From Bettongia penicillata ogilbyi (taxonomy: Eukaryota; Chordata; Mammalia; Diprotodontia; Potoroidae): a stretch of DNA of 64,000 nt. The DNA is taken from positions 3,143,501-3,207,500 of the forward strand of contig JAJHZJ010000009.1 in NCBI GenBank assembly GCA_023548195.1, written 5' to 3'. The notes below the pieces were generated by a model that made no database searches, was not told the DNA's origin, and was given only the letters and a program-made list of their open reading frames with translations. The position numbers and the translations under genes were made by a program. Position 1 is the stretch's first letter, and the number at the start of each line of letters is the position of its first letter. Below, one piece after another: positions 1 to 10,895 of the stretch.

Positions 1-499
1 TACCTCCAAATCATCAGTTTTCCTGCACACTAAGTCTTTATGTGATTTTGTTGTTGTATTTGAGTAGAAGTCCTGGTTTCTACGTTTCTGCTGATCAATA
101 GCCTGTCTAGGTATTAAGAAAAGTAAAATTTATATTCAATTGTTACCATAGCAACCATTTCAGATCCATCTTCAATTTTATACAAACTGCCCTTTTTTTA
201 AAGACACCTTAACCCCTTTGAAGCAACAACTATGGAAAGATAATATAGTATACTTATCTTAGGTGCCGTTCATTCTGTTCCAGACGTAGGCCCTAAGCAG
301 CTGACTCAGCTTTATGGCCTCAGCCATTCTACGTGTCTACGTGTAGCCCTTAGTTATGGAGACTCAGAAGGAGAAAGGGCTTAAAGCATTAAAGTTCACT
401 TTTCAGAGAAGCCTACATATAAACCAGTAGCTCATCAGCCTGGGGTCATAAATAAAGTCAATGTTATAAGCTGGTGATACTCTCTATGTGCCCTGCATC
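1..499. other. Unassigned non-coding sequence
   Basis: AT-rich sequence without a supported open frame or a repeat family I recognise. Confidence 0.5.
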
Positions 500-583
500 C
501 CCATTAGAATGTAAGATTTTTATTTATATTTTCATTATTTAATTTTGCTTATATTTCCCTGGCACATAGAAAGTATTTAACAC
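500..583 (+). mobile_element. L2/CORE-SINE 3' tail
   Basis: The stretch has the typical order of an L2-type 3' end: a tagaatgtaag-like start, a T-rich middle, then ccctggcacatagaaag and a final ttaa-like end. It runs straight into the TTCC array, so the tail probably seeded that array. Confidence 0.6.
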
Positions 584-769
584 TTTCCTTCCTCCTTCCT
601 TCCTTCCTTCCTTCCTTCCTTCCTTCCTTCCTTCCTTCCTTCCTTCCTTCCTTCCTTCCTTCCTTCCTTCCTTCCTTCCTTCCTTCCTTCCTTCCTTCCT
701 TTCTCTCCCTTTTTCTTCTTCTTCCTTCCTTCCCTCCTTTCTTTCTTTCTTTTCTTTTTTTTTCTTATC
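584..769. repeat. (TTCC)n microsatellite
   Basis: Near-perfect TTCC runs for over 100 bases, followed by degenerate TTC and TTTC units to about 769. The Lys/Glu/Gly/Arg-rich reading frame across it is a product of the repeat and not a gene. Confidence 0.97.
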
Positions 770-1387
770 ATCATCAAATGAAGCAGGGCAAAGAGCAATT
801 CAAGGACAAGCACAAAATGGTGAATTTGAGGTGGGAAAAAATGATCAGCACAAGGTTCTGTTACACGTGTTGGCAGCTTTAAAGACCCTTAAGATTTGTT
901 CTGCTTAACTGGAGTGTCACTGGTTTCATAAGGTAGAGAATGCAGAACTAGTCCCACCTCCCCAATTCCTTGGACAGTATACAATTGTCAGGACTGCAGA
1001 CTTCCTCCCATGTTCTCAAATTGGAGTGGGCAGCTGGGGGAAGACAGTTGTGCTATGGCTAGTAGGCACCTGTTTTATGTTCCAAAATTGAATATTTGAG
1101 CTATGAAGGAAATATGTGAGGTAAACGAGGTATTGAGGAGAAAGGAAAGTAAAGGGAATTTTCCCCAGGATTCTTATTTTAGAACAGGTGGTGAGGTTTA
1201 ATTTAATATCATTTAACAATCGTTTTACATAATAATATATAGGATTCTCCCCTAGAGTCCAACTACGATGTTTCATTGTGACACAGACCCAGGGTAACCA
1301 AAGACTAAGTGGGCAGAGTACCAATTCTGACAGGTCTTTTCAAGTTGGAAAAGCTTCAAATATAGACATACTAATAGACTATATGCA
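770..1387. other. Unassigned non-coding sequence
   Basis: No recognisable repeat or convincing coding frame. The 102-residue minus-strand frame at 1016-1324 has no recognisable domain and no support. Confidence 0.5.
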
Positions 1388-1460
1388 GGGGGTTTGTGAG
1401 GCTTAAATAAATAATGGATACAAAACAATTTGCAAACCTTAATTTGCTATATAAATTCTA
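1388..1460 (+). mobile_element. CORE-SINE 3' tail
   Basis: It matches the end of the SINE type seen complete at 34930-35195: gtgaggcttaaataaataa, then caatttgcaaaccttaa and ctatataaattctag. The trinucleotide array that follows replaces its usual TTA tail. Confidence 0.6.
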
Positions 1461-1512
1461 GTTATCATCATCATCATCGTCATCACCACCACCACCATCA
1501 TCATCCTCATCA
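1461..1512. repeat. (ATC)n trinucleotide repeat
   Basis: Imperfect ATC/ACC trinucleotide array directly on the 3' end of the preceding SINE tail. Confidence 0.9.
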
Positions 1513-2164
1513 ATCACTGGTCACCAGTCCTCCAGTCTGGTGATGATTATATGCCCTTTCCTCTAGCTGAACTCAAGCAATATAGGGATATGCTGGTAGA
1601 TATTTAACATCCAGATTCTGGGGGGATGCTGGAAGAAGTCTCTTAGGTATACTTCTAAATTAAATTGACATTATTAACACTTTCTTAAGACTAGACAACT
1701 TAACAAGACACTAAACCAAACCCTGTTTTGTAGCAATTACTGGTTTTGGGGGTATAAATGCTCAAGTTGAAAACTGGATAATGGCTCTGGAAAGTCAGTT
1801 AGATGTGGCACCAGAACTTCCATGGTTATAAGTCTATCCTGTGAAGCTCTACCTAGCTAAGTTCAGAAAGACACCCCAATGACTTGGCTGTCAGGTGATG
1901 AACTTTTCTGCTCCAACAATATTTGAAGACCAAGTTGTGTAAGAGTTGTAATTTGAATTAGAAAAAGGAATACCCAGTTCACACACAAGTCAAGACATCA
2001 CTCTCATGATGTGATTGGTGCTCTTGGATAAAGAAGAATGAACAGCAACCCACTGTGTCCAAATCAAGGAACATCTTAGTATGGAAGTATAACATCTATA
2101 ATAATTAGTACATAGCTTAGGGGTCAGAAGACCTAATCTTTTGATTACAGTAAGGCTAAGATTA
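1513..2164. other. Unassigned non-coding sequence
   Basis: No recognised repeat or coding frame. Confidence 0.5.
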
Positions 2165-2290
2165 AATCATAGGATGGTAGATTTAGAGCTGGAAAGGATC
2201 TTAGAAACCAATTAATGCAACTTGTCATCCTTCAGATGAGTAACTGAGGCCAGAAGAGTTAATTTGTCCAAGGTCACACCCATGCCCTGT
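2165..2290 (-). mobile_element. MIR-type SINE fragment
   Basis: The plus strand shows a reversed MIR core: tagagctggaaaggatctta, cagatgagtaactgaggcc, then ccaaggtcacac. Degenerate and truncated. Confidence 0.75.
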
Positions 2291-2429
2291 CCCTGTCCCA
2301 CCCTGCTTAGCTTCCTTCCGTGAGTTGTCTTAAAGCCTGTAGATTGAACAATGGATTCCTACCCAAGCTCTACTCAGCAGCTCCTGTTTCAGAGTGAATG
2401 TCAATAGTAACTGTTTCTGGCCTCCCAAC

Positions 2430-2665
<236 letters not shown>

Positions 2666-2681
2666 TATTTAAGGGGGCCAT

Positions 2682-2966
2682 CCCCTGACTACTTTTTAAA
2701 GAGGCCTATTCACTCAATAGGCATTAACTCACTTTAAGTGAGTACCTGAAAAGACCTTAGCCTAAAAGGCCAAGGTCTCCCAATGTTTCCTGGGTCACCT
2801 CCAGTCATTCTGATGAATATCTGGTCACCGGATTCAGATGGCTCTGGAGGAGAAGTGAGGCTGGTGACCTGCACAGCCCCCCCTCACTCAAAACAAAGTG
2901 AAGTGCAAGTCATGTCATCTTTTCTCTTATGTTGTCATCCTCTTTGAAAATGAAGGAAGAACACAA
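2682..2966 (+). mobile_element. Marsupial SINE (gtcatcctgatgaatatctg family), long form
   Basis: The 3' half (cagtcattctgatgaatatc, gctctggaggagaagtgagg, caagtcatgtcatc, gaaaatgaaggaagaacaca) is the same family as 14045-14344. The 5' half (gaggcctattcactcaatag, gaccttagcctaaaaggcc) differs from that copy, which has a tRNA-like head, so two subtypes are present. Confidence 0.75.
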
Positions 2967-2971
2967 CTTGT

Positions 2972-3167
2972 CTTAAAACCATTAAATTGTAAAGTCCTTG
3001 AGGGCAGTGATTATCTTTTTTTTTGTGTATGTGTGTGTGTGCGTGTGTATGTTTCCATGTATATATGTACACATATACTATACATGTATATACATATTAT
3101 TTATCTATCTATATCCCCAGTGATTAGTATAGTGCCTGGCACATAGTGGGTACTTAATAACTTTTTC
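2972..3167 (+). mobile_element. L2 3' tail carrying an internal microsatellite
   Basis: An L2 tail starts with ttgtaaagtccttgagggca and ends with gtgcctggcacatagtgg. Between the halves, at 3016-3112, lies a TG/TATA-rich simple repeat, so the array expanded inside the tail. Confidence 0.75.
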
Positions 3168-3213
3168 TCTTTTTCATTGCCAGGTTTAAACTTCCTAATA
3201 TACCTCTTTAATT

Positions 3214-3222
3214 ATGTTATTT
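3214..3222. repeat. Left TSD of HAL1-like element
   Basis: The 9-mer atgttattt recurs at 6863-6871, just after the A-rich 3' end. With one flanking mismatch the match extends to about 12 bases. Confidence 0.65.
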
Positions 3223-6200
3223 TGGGGGCAGAGCCAAGAGGGTGGAGTAGAAAGACGTACATACCCAGCTTTTACCCCACAGCCCATAAAATACCTGTAA
3301 AGAAGAACTCTCAACAAATTCTAGAGCACAGAAATCACAGAACAATGGGGTAGAGGAGATTTCCAGCCCACAGTGACCTGAAAGACTGACAGGAAACACC
3401 TGTCCCACTGGACCCGGAGCACAGCCCAGCCTAGCCTTGGCCACACAGCACCGAGAGAGCACAGATTCGATCAGGCTTCAGGGACAGAATCTCCAGCAGC
3501 AACACAGATCCCTCAAGCTGCAGGCACCGAAGGTTGTGAGAGGGTCTTTTTGGCTGTCTGAGAAGGGAGCAGGGTGTCCCCATAACTTGGACCTCCTTAG
3601 CTGGCAGCAGTGGAGGCAGCAGCAGACAGGAGCTCCCAAAGCAGACAGTAGCCCTCATCCATTGTTGAAGGTCTCATCATAAACCCCCTGAGGGAACTGA
3701 GCCCTGTGTGGTGGCCCTGTCCCCACCTGAGCAGCTGATCTTAATCTCACACTGAATAGTGGCCCTTCCCCTGCCTAAAACCCCTGAGGCTTTGGAGTAG
3801 CGCATCTGAATCTCAGCCTCCAGTGCTGGCTTGATGGAACTGGTGGCCAGGTGGTTGTGGATAGGAAACTCAGAAGTCAAATAACTGGCTGGGAGAATGA
3901 CCCAAAAGGGGAAAAAATAAGATTATAGAAGGTTACTTTCTTGGGGAACAGGTGTCTCCCCCCATCCTTTCAGATGAAGAAGAACAAGGCATACTGTCAG
4001 AGAAAGTCAAGGCCCCTGCCTTCAGGGCCTCCAAAGGGAATTTAAACTGGGTTCAGGCAATAGAAGATCTTAAAAAACAAGTTAGCAGCTTACTAAAGGG
4101 CAACCCAAAAAATGCTGAGGAAAATAACAGCTTTAAAAAGAGGCTAACTCAATTGGAAAAAGAGATCCAAAAAGCCAATGAGGAGAAGGAGGGTTTAAAA
4201 AACAGAATTAGCCAAATGGAGGAGAAGGTTCAAAAGCTCAATGAACAAAATAATTCATTGAAAGAGAAAATTGAGTGAAAGGAGATGAATGACTATGAGA
4301 TAAACCAAGTAACAAAACCAAAAGTTTGAAAAATTAGAAGATAATGTGAAACATCTTATTGGAGAAACAAGTGACCTGGGAAATAGATCCAGGAGAAACA
4401 ATTTAAAAATTATAGGACTACTTGAAAGCCATGATCAAAAAAAGAGCCTAGACATTATTTTCCATGAAATTATCAAGGAAAATTGCCCTGATATTCTAGA
4501 ACCAGAGGGAAAAATAAATACTGAAAGAATCTACCAATCACTGAATCCTGAAATCCTGAAAGAGACTTGAACAGAGAAACTCCTAGGAATATTGTGGCCA
4601 AATTTCAGAATTCCCAGATCAAGGAGAAAATACTGCAAGCTTCTAGAAAGAAACAATTTGAGTATTGTGGAAATACAATCAGGATAACACAGGACCTGGC
4701 AGCTTCAACATTAAGGGATCGAAGGGCTTGGAAAGTATATTCCAGAGGTCAAAGGAACTGGGATTGAAACCAAGAATCACCTACCCAGCAAATCTGAGTA
4801 TAATACTTCAAGGGAATAAATGGTCATTCAATGATATAGAGGACTTTCAATCATTCATACTGAGGAAAAGACCAGATCTGTATTGAAAAATTTGACTTCC
4901 CATGACAAGAACCAAGAGAAGCATGAAAAGGTAAACAGGAAAGAAAAATCTTAAAAGACTCCCTAAAGCTGAACTGTTTACATTACTACATGGAAAGAAA
5001 ATGTTTATAATTCTTGAATCTTTTCTCATTATTTGGGTAGATGGAGAGATTGTACATACACACACACATACACATATATAGACAGAGAGTACAGGGTATG
5101 TTGAATCAGAAAAGATGATATCCGCACACAAGAAAAAATAAAATAAAATAAAAATTAAGGGGTGAGGGAGGAAAATACTGGGAAGAGAAAGGGAGAAATG
5201 GAACAAAGCAGGCTATTACTCATAAAAAAGATAAGAAATTACTCAATGGATGAGAAAAGGGAGACAGGGAGAGGGGAAAAATAAAGCTACTCTCTCCACA
5301 TGTGGCTGAAGGAGGGAATAACCTCCTCACTAAATTTGATATGAAAATTTATATCACACCACAGGAAAGTAGGAGAGGAGGCCACAAGTGGGGTGAGGGG
5401 AATGTCAGAAGGGAGGGCAATGGGAAAAGGGAGTCACTAGAAATAAACACTTTTGAGAAGGGATGAGGTCAATTGTGGGGGGAAAATAAGGGGAGATAGA
5501 GTAGAACAGAGGGCAATAGAGTTAGTATTACACAACATGATTATTATGGAAGTCTTTTGCAAAACGCCATATATTTAGTCTGTATTGAATAGCTTGCCTT
5601 CTCAGTGGGGTTGGCAAGGGAGGGGAGGAGGGAGAGAAGTTGGAGTTCAAAGTATTAGCAATGAATGTTGAGAATATTTATTGCATATGATCAGGAAATA
5701 AGAAATACAGGGAATGGGGTATAGAAATTTATCTTGCCCTACAAGAAAAGAGAGAAGATGGGGATAAGGGAAGGGTGGAGTATGATAGAAGGGAGGGTAC
5801 ATTGAGGGAAGGAGTAATCAGAATCAGTATTAGGAAGCGGGAGGAGGGGAGTGATGGGGAGAAAAATCGGACATGTTACAAAGTGAGGTAAAAGCAATTA
5901 GTATTAAAACAATTGACTGAATCAATTACTGAGAATAAATCAATGACATCTTTAGTTTGGGGAAAGAATTTTAGTCTAAATTTCCTAGAGGAAGGTAATC
6001 TTGGGTAAAATTTGGCATTGATTGAAAAGTTAAGGTTTTAATGGTAAATTCGATTTTATGATTGCTTTTTAATCAGGAACTAGAACATGTATAGAGAGGC
6101 ATATAAGTCACTTAAGACTTGCCTCAAAAGATGTTCCTTAGCCAAAGTGGAACTATAATCAAATTTGAAACCTGATTATTGGAACTTGCCATTTATACAT

Positions 6201-6862
6201 GCTATGGGACTATTAAGTGACTGTTCTTCTGAGTCTGACTCCAGGTATGGATAGCAAGCTTAAAGGCAATCTGAGCCTCCAATCCATGATGCCAGTATGC
6301 CTGTGAGATGCTGGTATGAACTGCAAAAGGTGATCTCATAGGAAGGGTGGGAGAGTGGCTGTTCAGCCTGGGCTCAATTTCCCCACTGATACCTGGCAGA
6401 CTTTAAGCCTGACAATGCAAATGGACAATCTACTCCTGCCTGGAACTGACACGAAGTTGGAGAGATATTGTATCCCTGCAATGTCCCTACTCTTGGTGGC
6501 AATTTCCTATAGTCAAAAGGTTCGTAAATTTAATACCAGATCTATTAAATTATAGATTATTAGTAGGGGAACATCCGAGGTTATCTAAAATTAAGCTATT
6601 AGGCATAGGACTTTAGACCAACAACAGTTAAGTTAGAGTCCTTTAATTCTCAGTAATACTGTGGAGACAATGAGGTCAAGAGCTTGTGAAGTTAGCAATG
6701 TAAATATTATTTGTGTTTCAGTTGGTCAATATTTAAAAAAAAAATTCTTTTGTGGTCCATATTGTAAATGCTTTAAAAAGAAGTATCACCTGACCAAAAG
6801 TTTGAATTGTTTTATCTGTTATAAACTGTGTTAAAAATGAAAAATAAAATTAAAAAGATATC
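3223..6862 (+). mobile_element. HAL1-like (half-L1) retrotransposon, structurally complete
   Basis: The 5' end (gggggcagagccaagagggt) is the marsupial L1 5' UTR start. A decayed ORF1 lies at 3952-4886. After it come about 2 kb of purine-rich non-coding sequence, including a short CA tract at 5055-5082 and two related modules near 5340 and 5715. The end is A-rich (about 6834-6857), and a TSD flanks the whole unit. No ORF2, endonuclease or reverse-transcriptase remnant occurs between ORF1 and the 3' end. That is the arrangement of HAL1 elements, which borrow L1 machinery. From about 5880 on I could not match the 3' UTR to another copy in this window; continuity there rests on the TSD and A-rich end. 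A later insertion or a fusion of two elements is the main alternative. Confidence 0.7.
3952..4886 (+). pseudogene. L1/HAL1 ORF1 (RNA-binding protein), frame-broken
   Basis: Intact ORF1 proteins are trimeric RNA-binding chaperones of the retrotransposon particle. The likely original start is the ATG at 3974 (frame opening MKKNKAYCQRK), which hits a stop after about 23 codons. The coding sense continues in another frame to 4278 as a Lys/Glu/Leu-rich coiled coil (QLEKEIQKANEEKEGLKNRI). The RRM-like middle follows at 4346-4570 (NNLKIIGLLES, DIIFHEIIKENCPDIL). The C-terminal domain is split between 4567-4767 (RKKQFEYCGNTIRITQDL) and 4665-4886 (YPANLSIILQGNKWSFND). At least three frameshifts and internal stops make it non-functional. 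Domain order and length fit the family. Confidence 0.85.
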
Positions 6863-6871
6863 ATGTTATTT
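6863..6871. repeat. Right TSD of HAL1-like element
   Basis: Second copy of atgttattt, directly after the A-rich end. Confidence 0.65.
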
Positions 6872-6884
6872 CCTTGCTTAAAAA

Positions 6885-7137
6885 TATTCATTACCCTCCT
6901 ACTGCCTACAGAAATATGGTCAAAATCTCTTATCCAAGGTGTTCCACAATAGAACTTTCTATTTACTCTTCAGTTTTTCCTTATAGTTATTCAATTCATT
7001 TATCTTCTGTTCCAGTCAGATGAATATATACTCACTCTTTCCCACTGTTATGGTCACATGAGATAATTTTTGTAAAGTGCTTAGCACAGTGCTCGGCATA
7101 TGGTAAATGCTTAATAAATATTTATTGATGGACTGAC
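6885..7137 (+). mobile_element. L2 3' end
   Basis: L2-like body (ctactgcctacagaaat, ggtcaaaatctcttatccaa) followed by the standard tail gtgcttagcacagtgctcgg and ttaataaatatttattgatg. Confidence 0.7.
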
Positions 7138-7479
7138 ACAGGTAGTATGTAAGTGTTAGAATTTGAACTCAAGTCCTAGATGACTTCTGCATTTCTCTGT
7201 CCTCCATTTTAGCTTTGCCTGTAATGTGAAAGAACATGACATGGCTAATTATTTGTAAAATAGAGATGATAATACTTGTCCTATAGACCTTTGTGGGATG
7301 GTTTAATGATAATAAAGGCTGTCATATAAAGTTTTACTTTTATTATTCTCTTTTCATACAGCCCTGTGATCTGGTTCATCTAAGCACTATTCATTCCATT
7401 TGTACAGATAAGCATGTAGTCTTAGAGATGTTAAATGGTTTGACCTAAGTCATAAAACAGATGTGAAATTACTTTGTCA
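7138..7479. mobile_element. MIR-type fragments in both orientations
   Basis: 7250-7325 resembles the 3' half of a MIR on plus (ttgtaaaatagagatgataa). 7370-7475 resembles the core of a MIR on minus (gtacagataagcatgtag, gacctaagtcataaaacag). Both are very degenerate. Confidence 0.45.
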
Positions 7480-8477
7480 AACTAAAAGCATGGGGAAAAT
7501 GTGGGCCTATTTTACATCTTCCCTAGTCTTCTTTCATCCATAGAGAAAACTTCAAGAAACCAGAATACCATCAGTGGTCCCAACAGGTTAATGGTAGAGT
7601 CATTCTTCAAGGGAAGATGACATCTAAATTCCATTATCAGGGCCAGGAGGAGAGTTAACCAAGAAAAGACAATGAGCTGGAGAGTAAGGGAAGGCATCTG
7701 TGTTGCAGAGACTTTTGTTGCATAACTCCACACAGTATCAGAGAATAGAGGAGGATTAGTTTTCAAGATGTTTTAAAACATAGAATCATCACCTGAATCT
7801 TCCCTTGATATAATGGAATGTGACTTATATCAAGAACCCTGAATAAGTACCCAATATCATTGACTTCAAAGACAATAGAAATGGTGGTGTAGTTTTGTCA
7901 AGCCTGTCATCCATAACTGTAACTAGGGTGAGGCAACTAGGGCTTTTTCCCTGGGGGTGCTGAAATTTAGAGAATGGAACTTATAAACTCCTTCAGCAAC
8001 ATACAAATAATGGTGAGTAGGAGCAATTAGCAAAAATAATTTGTTAAAATAGGAAGCTACATTCCCTAGCTTCCACTCCTCAGAATACTCATGTCTCCAC
8101 TTTCACTGGTATAGTAGGATCACCATGTCCCAGGGTTTTGGTTTCTTTTCTTCTTTCCCCACAAAGGGATACATAAAATGTGAACCAGGCATGCCCAGAT
8201 ATGCCAGAAAATCCTGGGTCAAGCATGATCATTGGCTGTCCCCCTGGAAAACTCAATCCATACTCTAAGTAGACCTTTGTTCTCACTACTGAATTTGTCT
8301 TTAAAAAATTGATTTGAAAGTATTTCCTGTTATTTGCTCTAGGCATGAAAAATCCTACTTGCATCTCTGCTGACATCCAATATAATCCTACCTTCTTTGG
8401 GGGTGACTGTTTCCTTCTTATTTTTGCACTTCTATTTGATACCATGCTCTCTAAAATCGGGGCAATTGGGAAGGATA
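7480..8477. other. Unassigned non-coding sequence
   Basis: About 1 kb without a recognised repeat. Open frames of 84-118 residues (minus strand 7512-7766 and 8089-8445) show no known domain and no codon signal I can support. Confidence 0.5.
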
Positions 8478-8545
8478 TGATCCATTCATTCGTTCGTTCA
8501 TTCGTTCATTTATTTATTTGCTTACTTATCTATTTATTTTTGCTA
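8478..8545. repeat. (ATTC)n(ATTT)n simple repeat
   Basis: ATTC/GTTC units followed by ATTT units. Confidence 0.85.
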
Positions 8546-8639
8546 GCTGCTCTTAGGAAACAGAGTCTGGTTAAGATTACCAAATGGAACTCAGGGCTGT
8601 TTCCTTAATTGATTTCTTTTGTTTCATTCTACTCCTCAA

Positions 8640-8905
8640 AGATTTGTCAACATTAATTTGGAGCCGCCTAACACACCAGGCTCATGCTGGCCAACTTTCT
8701 TAAATTAATGAGCTGAGACAGAGATTGAAAACCTCCCTTTTCACAGCCGTGGCGGGGAACTGACACCACTGTGATAATAAAAATATGTTATCAGTACTGC
8801 GTCTGCGAAATAGGAGTTATTAAAAAATGTACATGCCAACACTTGTTGGCAAGCGTGTTCACACCAGGGACTGTTATTATTGTTCCTGGCTCAGACCAAA
8901 CTGGT
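8640..8905. promoter_or_regulatory. Candidate conserved non-coding element
   Basis: Repeat-free island between simple repeats and L2 debris. It contains a TTAAATTAATGAGC-type AT core and a perfect inverted repeat at 8834-8851 (TGCCAA, then the E-box CACTTG, then TTGGCA); its arms resemble NFI half-sites. Conservation cannot be shown without alignment. Confidence 0.35.
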
Positions 8906-8934
8906 CTCTTCACTGTCCCACATAGTCATCCTTT

Positions 8935-9420
8935 TCTGCTCTTGGACTGGCTGCTCAGGATATTCACTACCCCTCTTTCATTGAATCTAAAAGGTCTTTC
9001 CCTTGCCTAAAGCCCTGTGTATCTTTCAAAGCCCAGCCCAAGAATTCATCTCAAAATTTAATTCCGTTAAGGCCAACGCAATTCAATATATTTTTAAAAT
9101 ATCTGTGTAATCTTGGACAAGTCATTTAACTGGTATGGACCTCAGTTTCCACAAATGTAAAATAAGGGAGTTAAACTAGATGACTTCCAAAAGGGTTCTT
9201 CCAGCTCCAAATAAATGAGTCTATGATTCCACCATTTTCTAGGTGTTTCTGTAAAGTCTTTTATGAACAACTCAACCTACTGTAATGCTTCTGTCTTCTG
9301 ACATCCTATAGCATTTACTTAAAGAAGCTTTACCTTTTTCTGGATCTTACCATTATATTGCCCAGTGCTTGTGAGTATCATTCTATAACAACAAAAAAGC
9401 AAAAGTAAACAAGGCTGCAA
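8935..9420 (+). mobile_element. L2 fragments interrupted by a MIR
   Basis: 8935-9080 reads like an L2 3' region (ctttcaaagcccagcccaag) and 9229-9420 resembles L2 debris. A better-preserved MIR on plus occupies about 9095-9228 (atcttggacaagtcatttaa, gacctcagtttcc, gatgacttccaaaaggg). Confidence 0.6.
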
Positions 9421-9514
9421 AACTCAGTCAAATCTCTTCATTTCTTTGGATCTCTGTTTTTCTGTCTTTTAAAAAAAGGGTTCAGATAGGTAATTCTGTA
9501 GATTCCTTTCAGCC
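9421..9514 (+). mobile_element. MIR 3'-half fragment
   Basis: Degenerate MIR end: ctctgtttttctgtctttta, then ggttcagataggtaattctg and gattcctttcagcc. Confidence 0.5.
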
Positions 9515-9870
9515 AGTGATCCAGCGGATAGGGTTCCAGGCCTGGAATCAGGAAGATCTAGTTCAGATTTGACCATAGATGTGTAACCTTGAGGAAGTCA
9601 CTTAACCTCTTTCTGTCTCAATTTTCTCAATGTAAAATGGAGATAATAGTAAGAGCTACCTCCTAGGATTGTTGTGAGCATCAAATGAAATACTTATAAG
9701 GCATTTTCTAATATATTTATATATAAATTTTATTATATGTATAAATTTATGTATAAAGCATATATTTATACAGTGCTTGGCATATAGTAGATGCTTAATA
9801 AGTGCATCCATCTTTCCTCCTTCCTTCTTTCCTTCCTTCCTTCCTTCATTCTTTCTTTGCTTCTTTCCTT
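9515..9870 (+). mobile_element. CORE-SINE with L2-type tail and TTCC extension
   Basis: The head (cagcggatagggttccagg), core (gtgtaaccttgaggaagtca, aatgtaaaatggagataata), an AT-rich internal expansion at 9708-9770 and the tail (gtgcttggcatatagtagat) are all present. The end passes into TTCC units at about 9812-9870. Confidence 0.8.
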
Positions 9871-10329
9871 CTTTGAAATTCTATGAAATGGAATTTAGAA
9901 AGACAATACAAGCTTGGATAGAACCAAGTCATTTGATTCCCCAGATCTAATGTACATTGGATATGAGTACTAAGGTAGGATGGAACATGAATTTTAGATT
10001 GTCACCAATGTCCATGAATACCCCGCCCCACCGTCACACATAGCATAATGATGGTACAAGGGGAAGAGAGCAAAGCCAACCACTGTAAGTGCCACCAATA
10101 CGCTATGCCTCCTACTCTCATTCCACTGCCTCACCATAATCTACACGACCAAATCATTCATATACCAGTCCCCTTCCTACTATAGGGCACTCTTAAACAC
10201 TCAGTGGAAATGCATCTGTTAAGAGTTGTTAACCACTCCCTGAATTAGCACATTCTATATCAAGGAAAATGGAGAAGAGGTGTCCATTAGCTAGCACAGA
10301 ACTCTATCTCATAACCTTGTAGGGCTCTG
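9871..10329. other. Unassigned non-coding sequence
   Basis: No recognised repeat or coding frame. Confidence 0.45.
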
Positions 10330-10510
10330 ATCTCCTCATGTTTATCATGTGCTAACTTTTATTAATTATTTTTATAAGACTTTATCTTATCCAACCACTT
10401 AGATGATAAGCTTCTGGAACACCAGGAACTGTGCTTATGTACTTTTTATGTTTTCCCACCTATTCTGACCCCAAGTAACTGACATAGTACCTTATACAGA
10501 GTGCATTAAG
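10330..10510 (+). mobile_element. L2 3'-end fragment, degenerate
   Basis: Order resembles an L2 tail: gatgataagcttctggaac, gaactgtgcttatgtac, then ctgacatagtaccttataca. Confidence 0.5.
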
Positions 10511-10557
10511 ACCTTTGGGATACCCAATATAGATGGAATTAAATAAAACTTTGATAG

Positions 10558-10735
10558 ATAGCTAGGATTTATTTAGCACTTTCAAGTTTGCAATATGTTT
10601 TATACACGTCATCTCATCTGAAACTGGCAACAAACTTGTGAAGTGTTTAATATTTATCTCCTTTTACAGATTAAAAAATGAATCTCAGTGAGATTAAGAG
10701 ATTTGCTCAAGCATGGTCATATTGGTAGTAAGTGG
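10558..10735 (-). mobile_element. MIR-type SINE
   Basis: Reversed CORE-SINE on plus: gcactttcaagtttgcaata, catctcatctgaaac, ccttttacagattaaaaaat and ttgctcaagcatggtca. Confidence 0.7.
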
Positions 10736-10895
10736 ATGACAGTAATGATGATGATGAGAATGCTATCAATGATGATGATGATGATGACGACGACGATGGT
10801 AGTGGTGATAAGAATGACGCCATACGATGACGATGATGAGGACGATGGTGATGATGACCATGTCAATGACTACTATGATGTTGATGAGGTTGATA
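10736..10895. repeat. Imperfect (GAT/GAC)n trinucleotide array
   Basis: GAT, GAC and GGT units over about 160 bases adjoin the MIR. The Met- and Asp-rich frames across it at 10688-11026 and 10827-11009 are repeat artefacts. Confidence 0.85.

Noticed and set aside
4847..5206. 119-codon minus frame with hydrophobic stretches
   Set aside because: Antisense to the HAL1-like element and crosses its CA tract.
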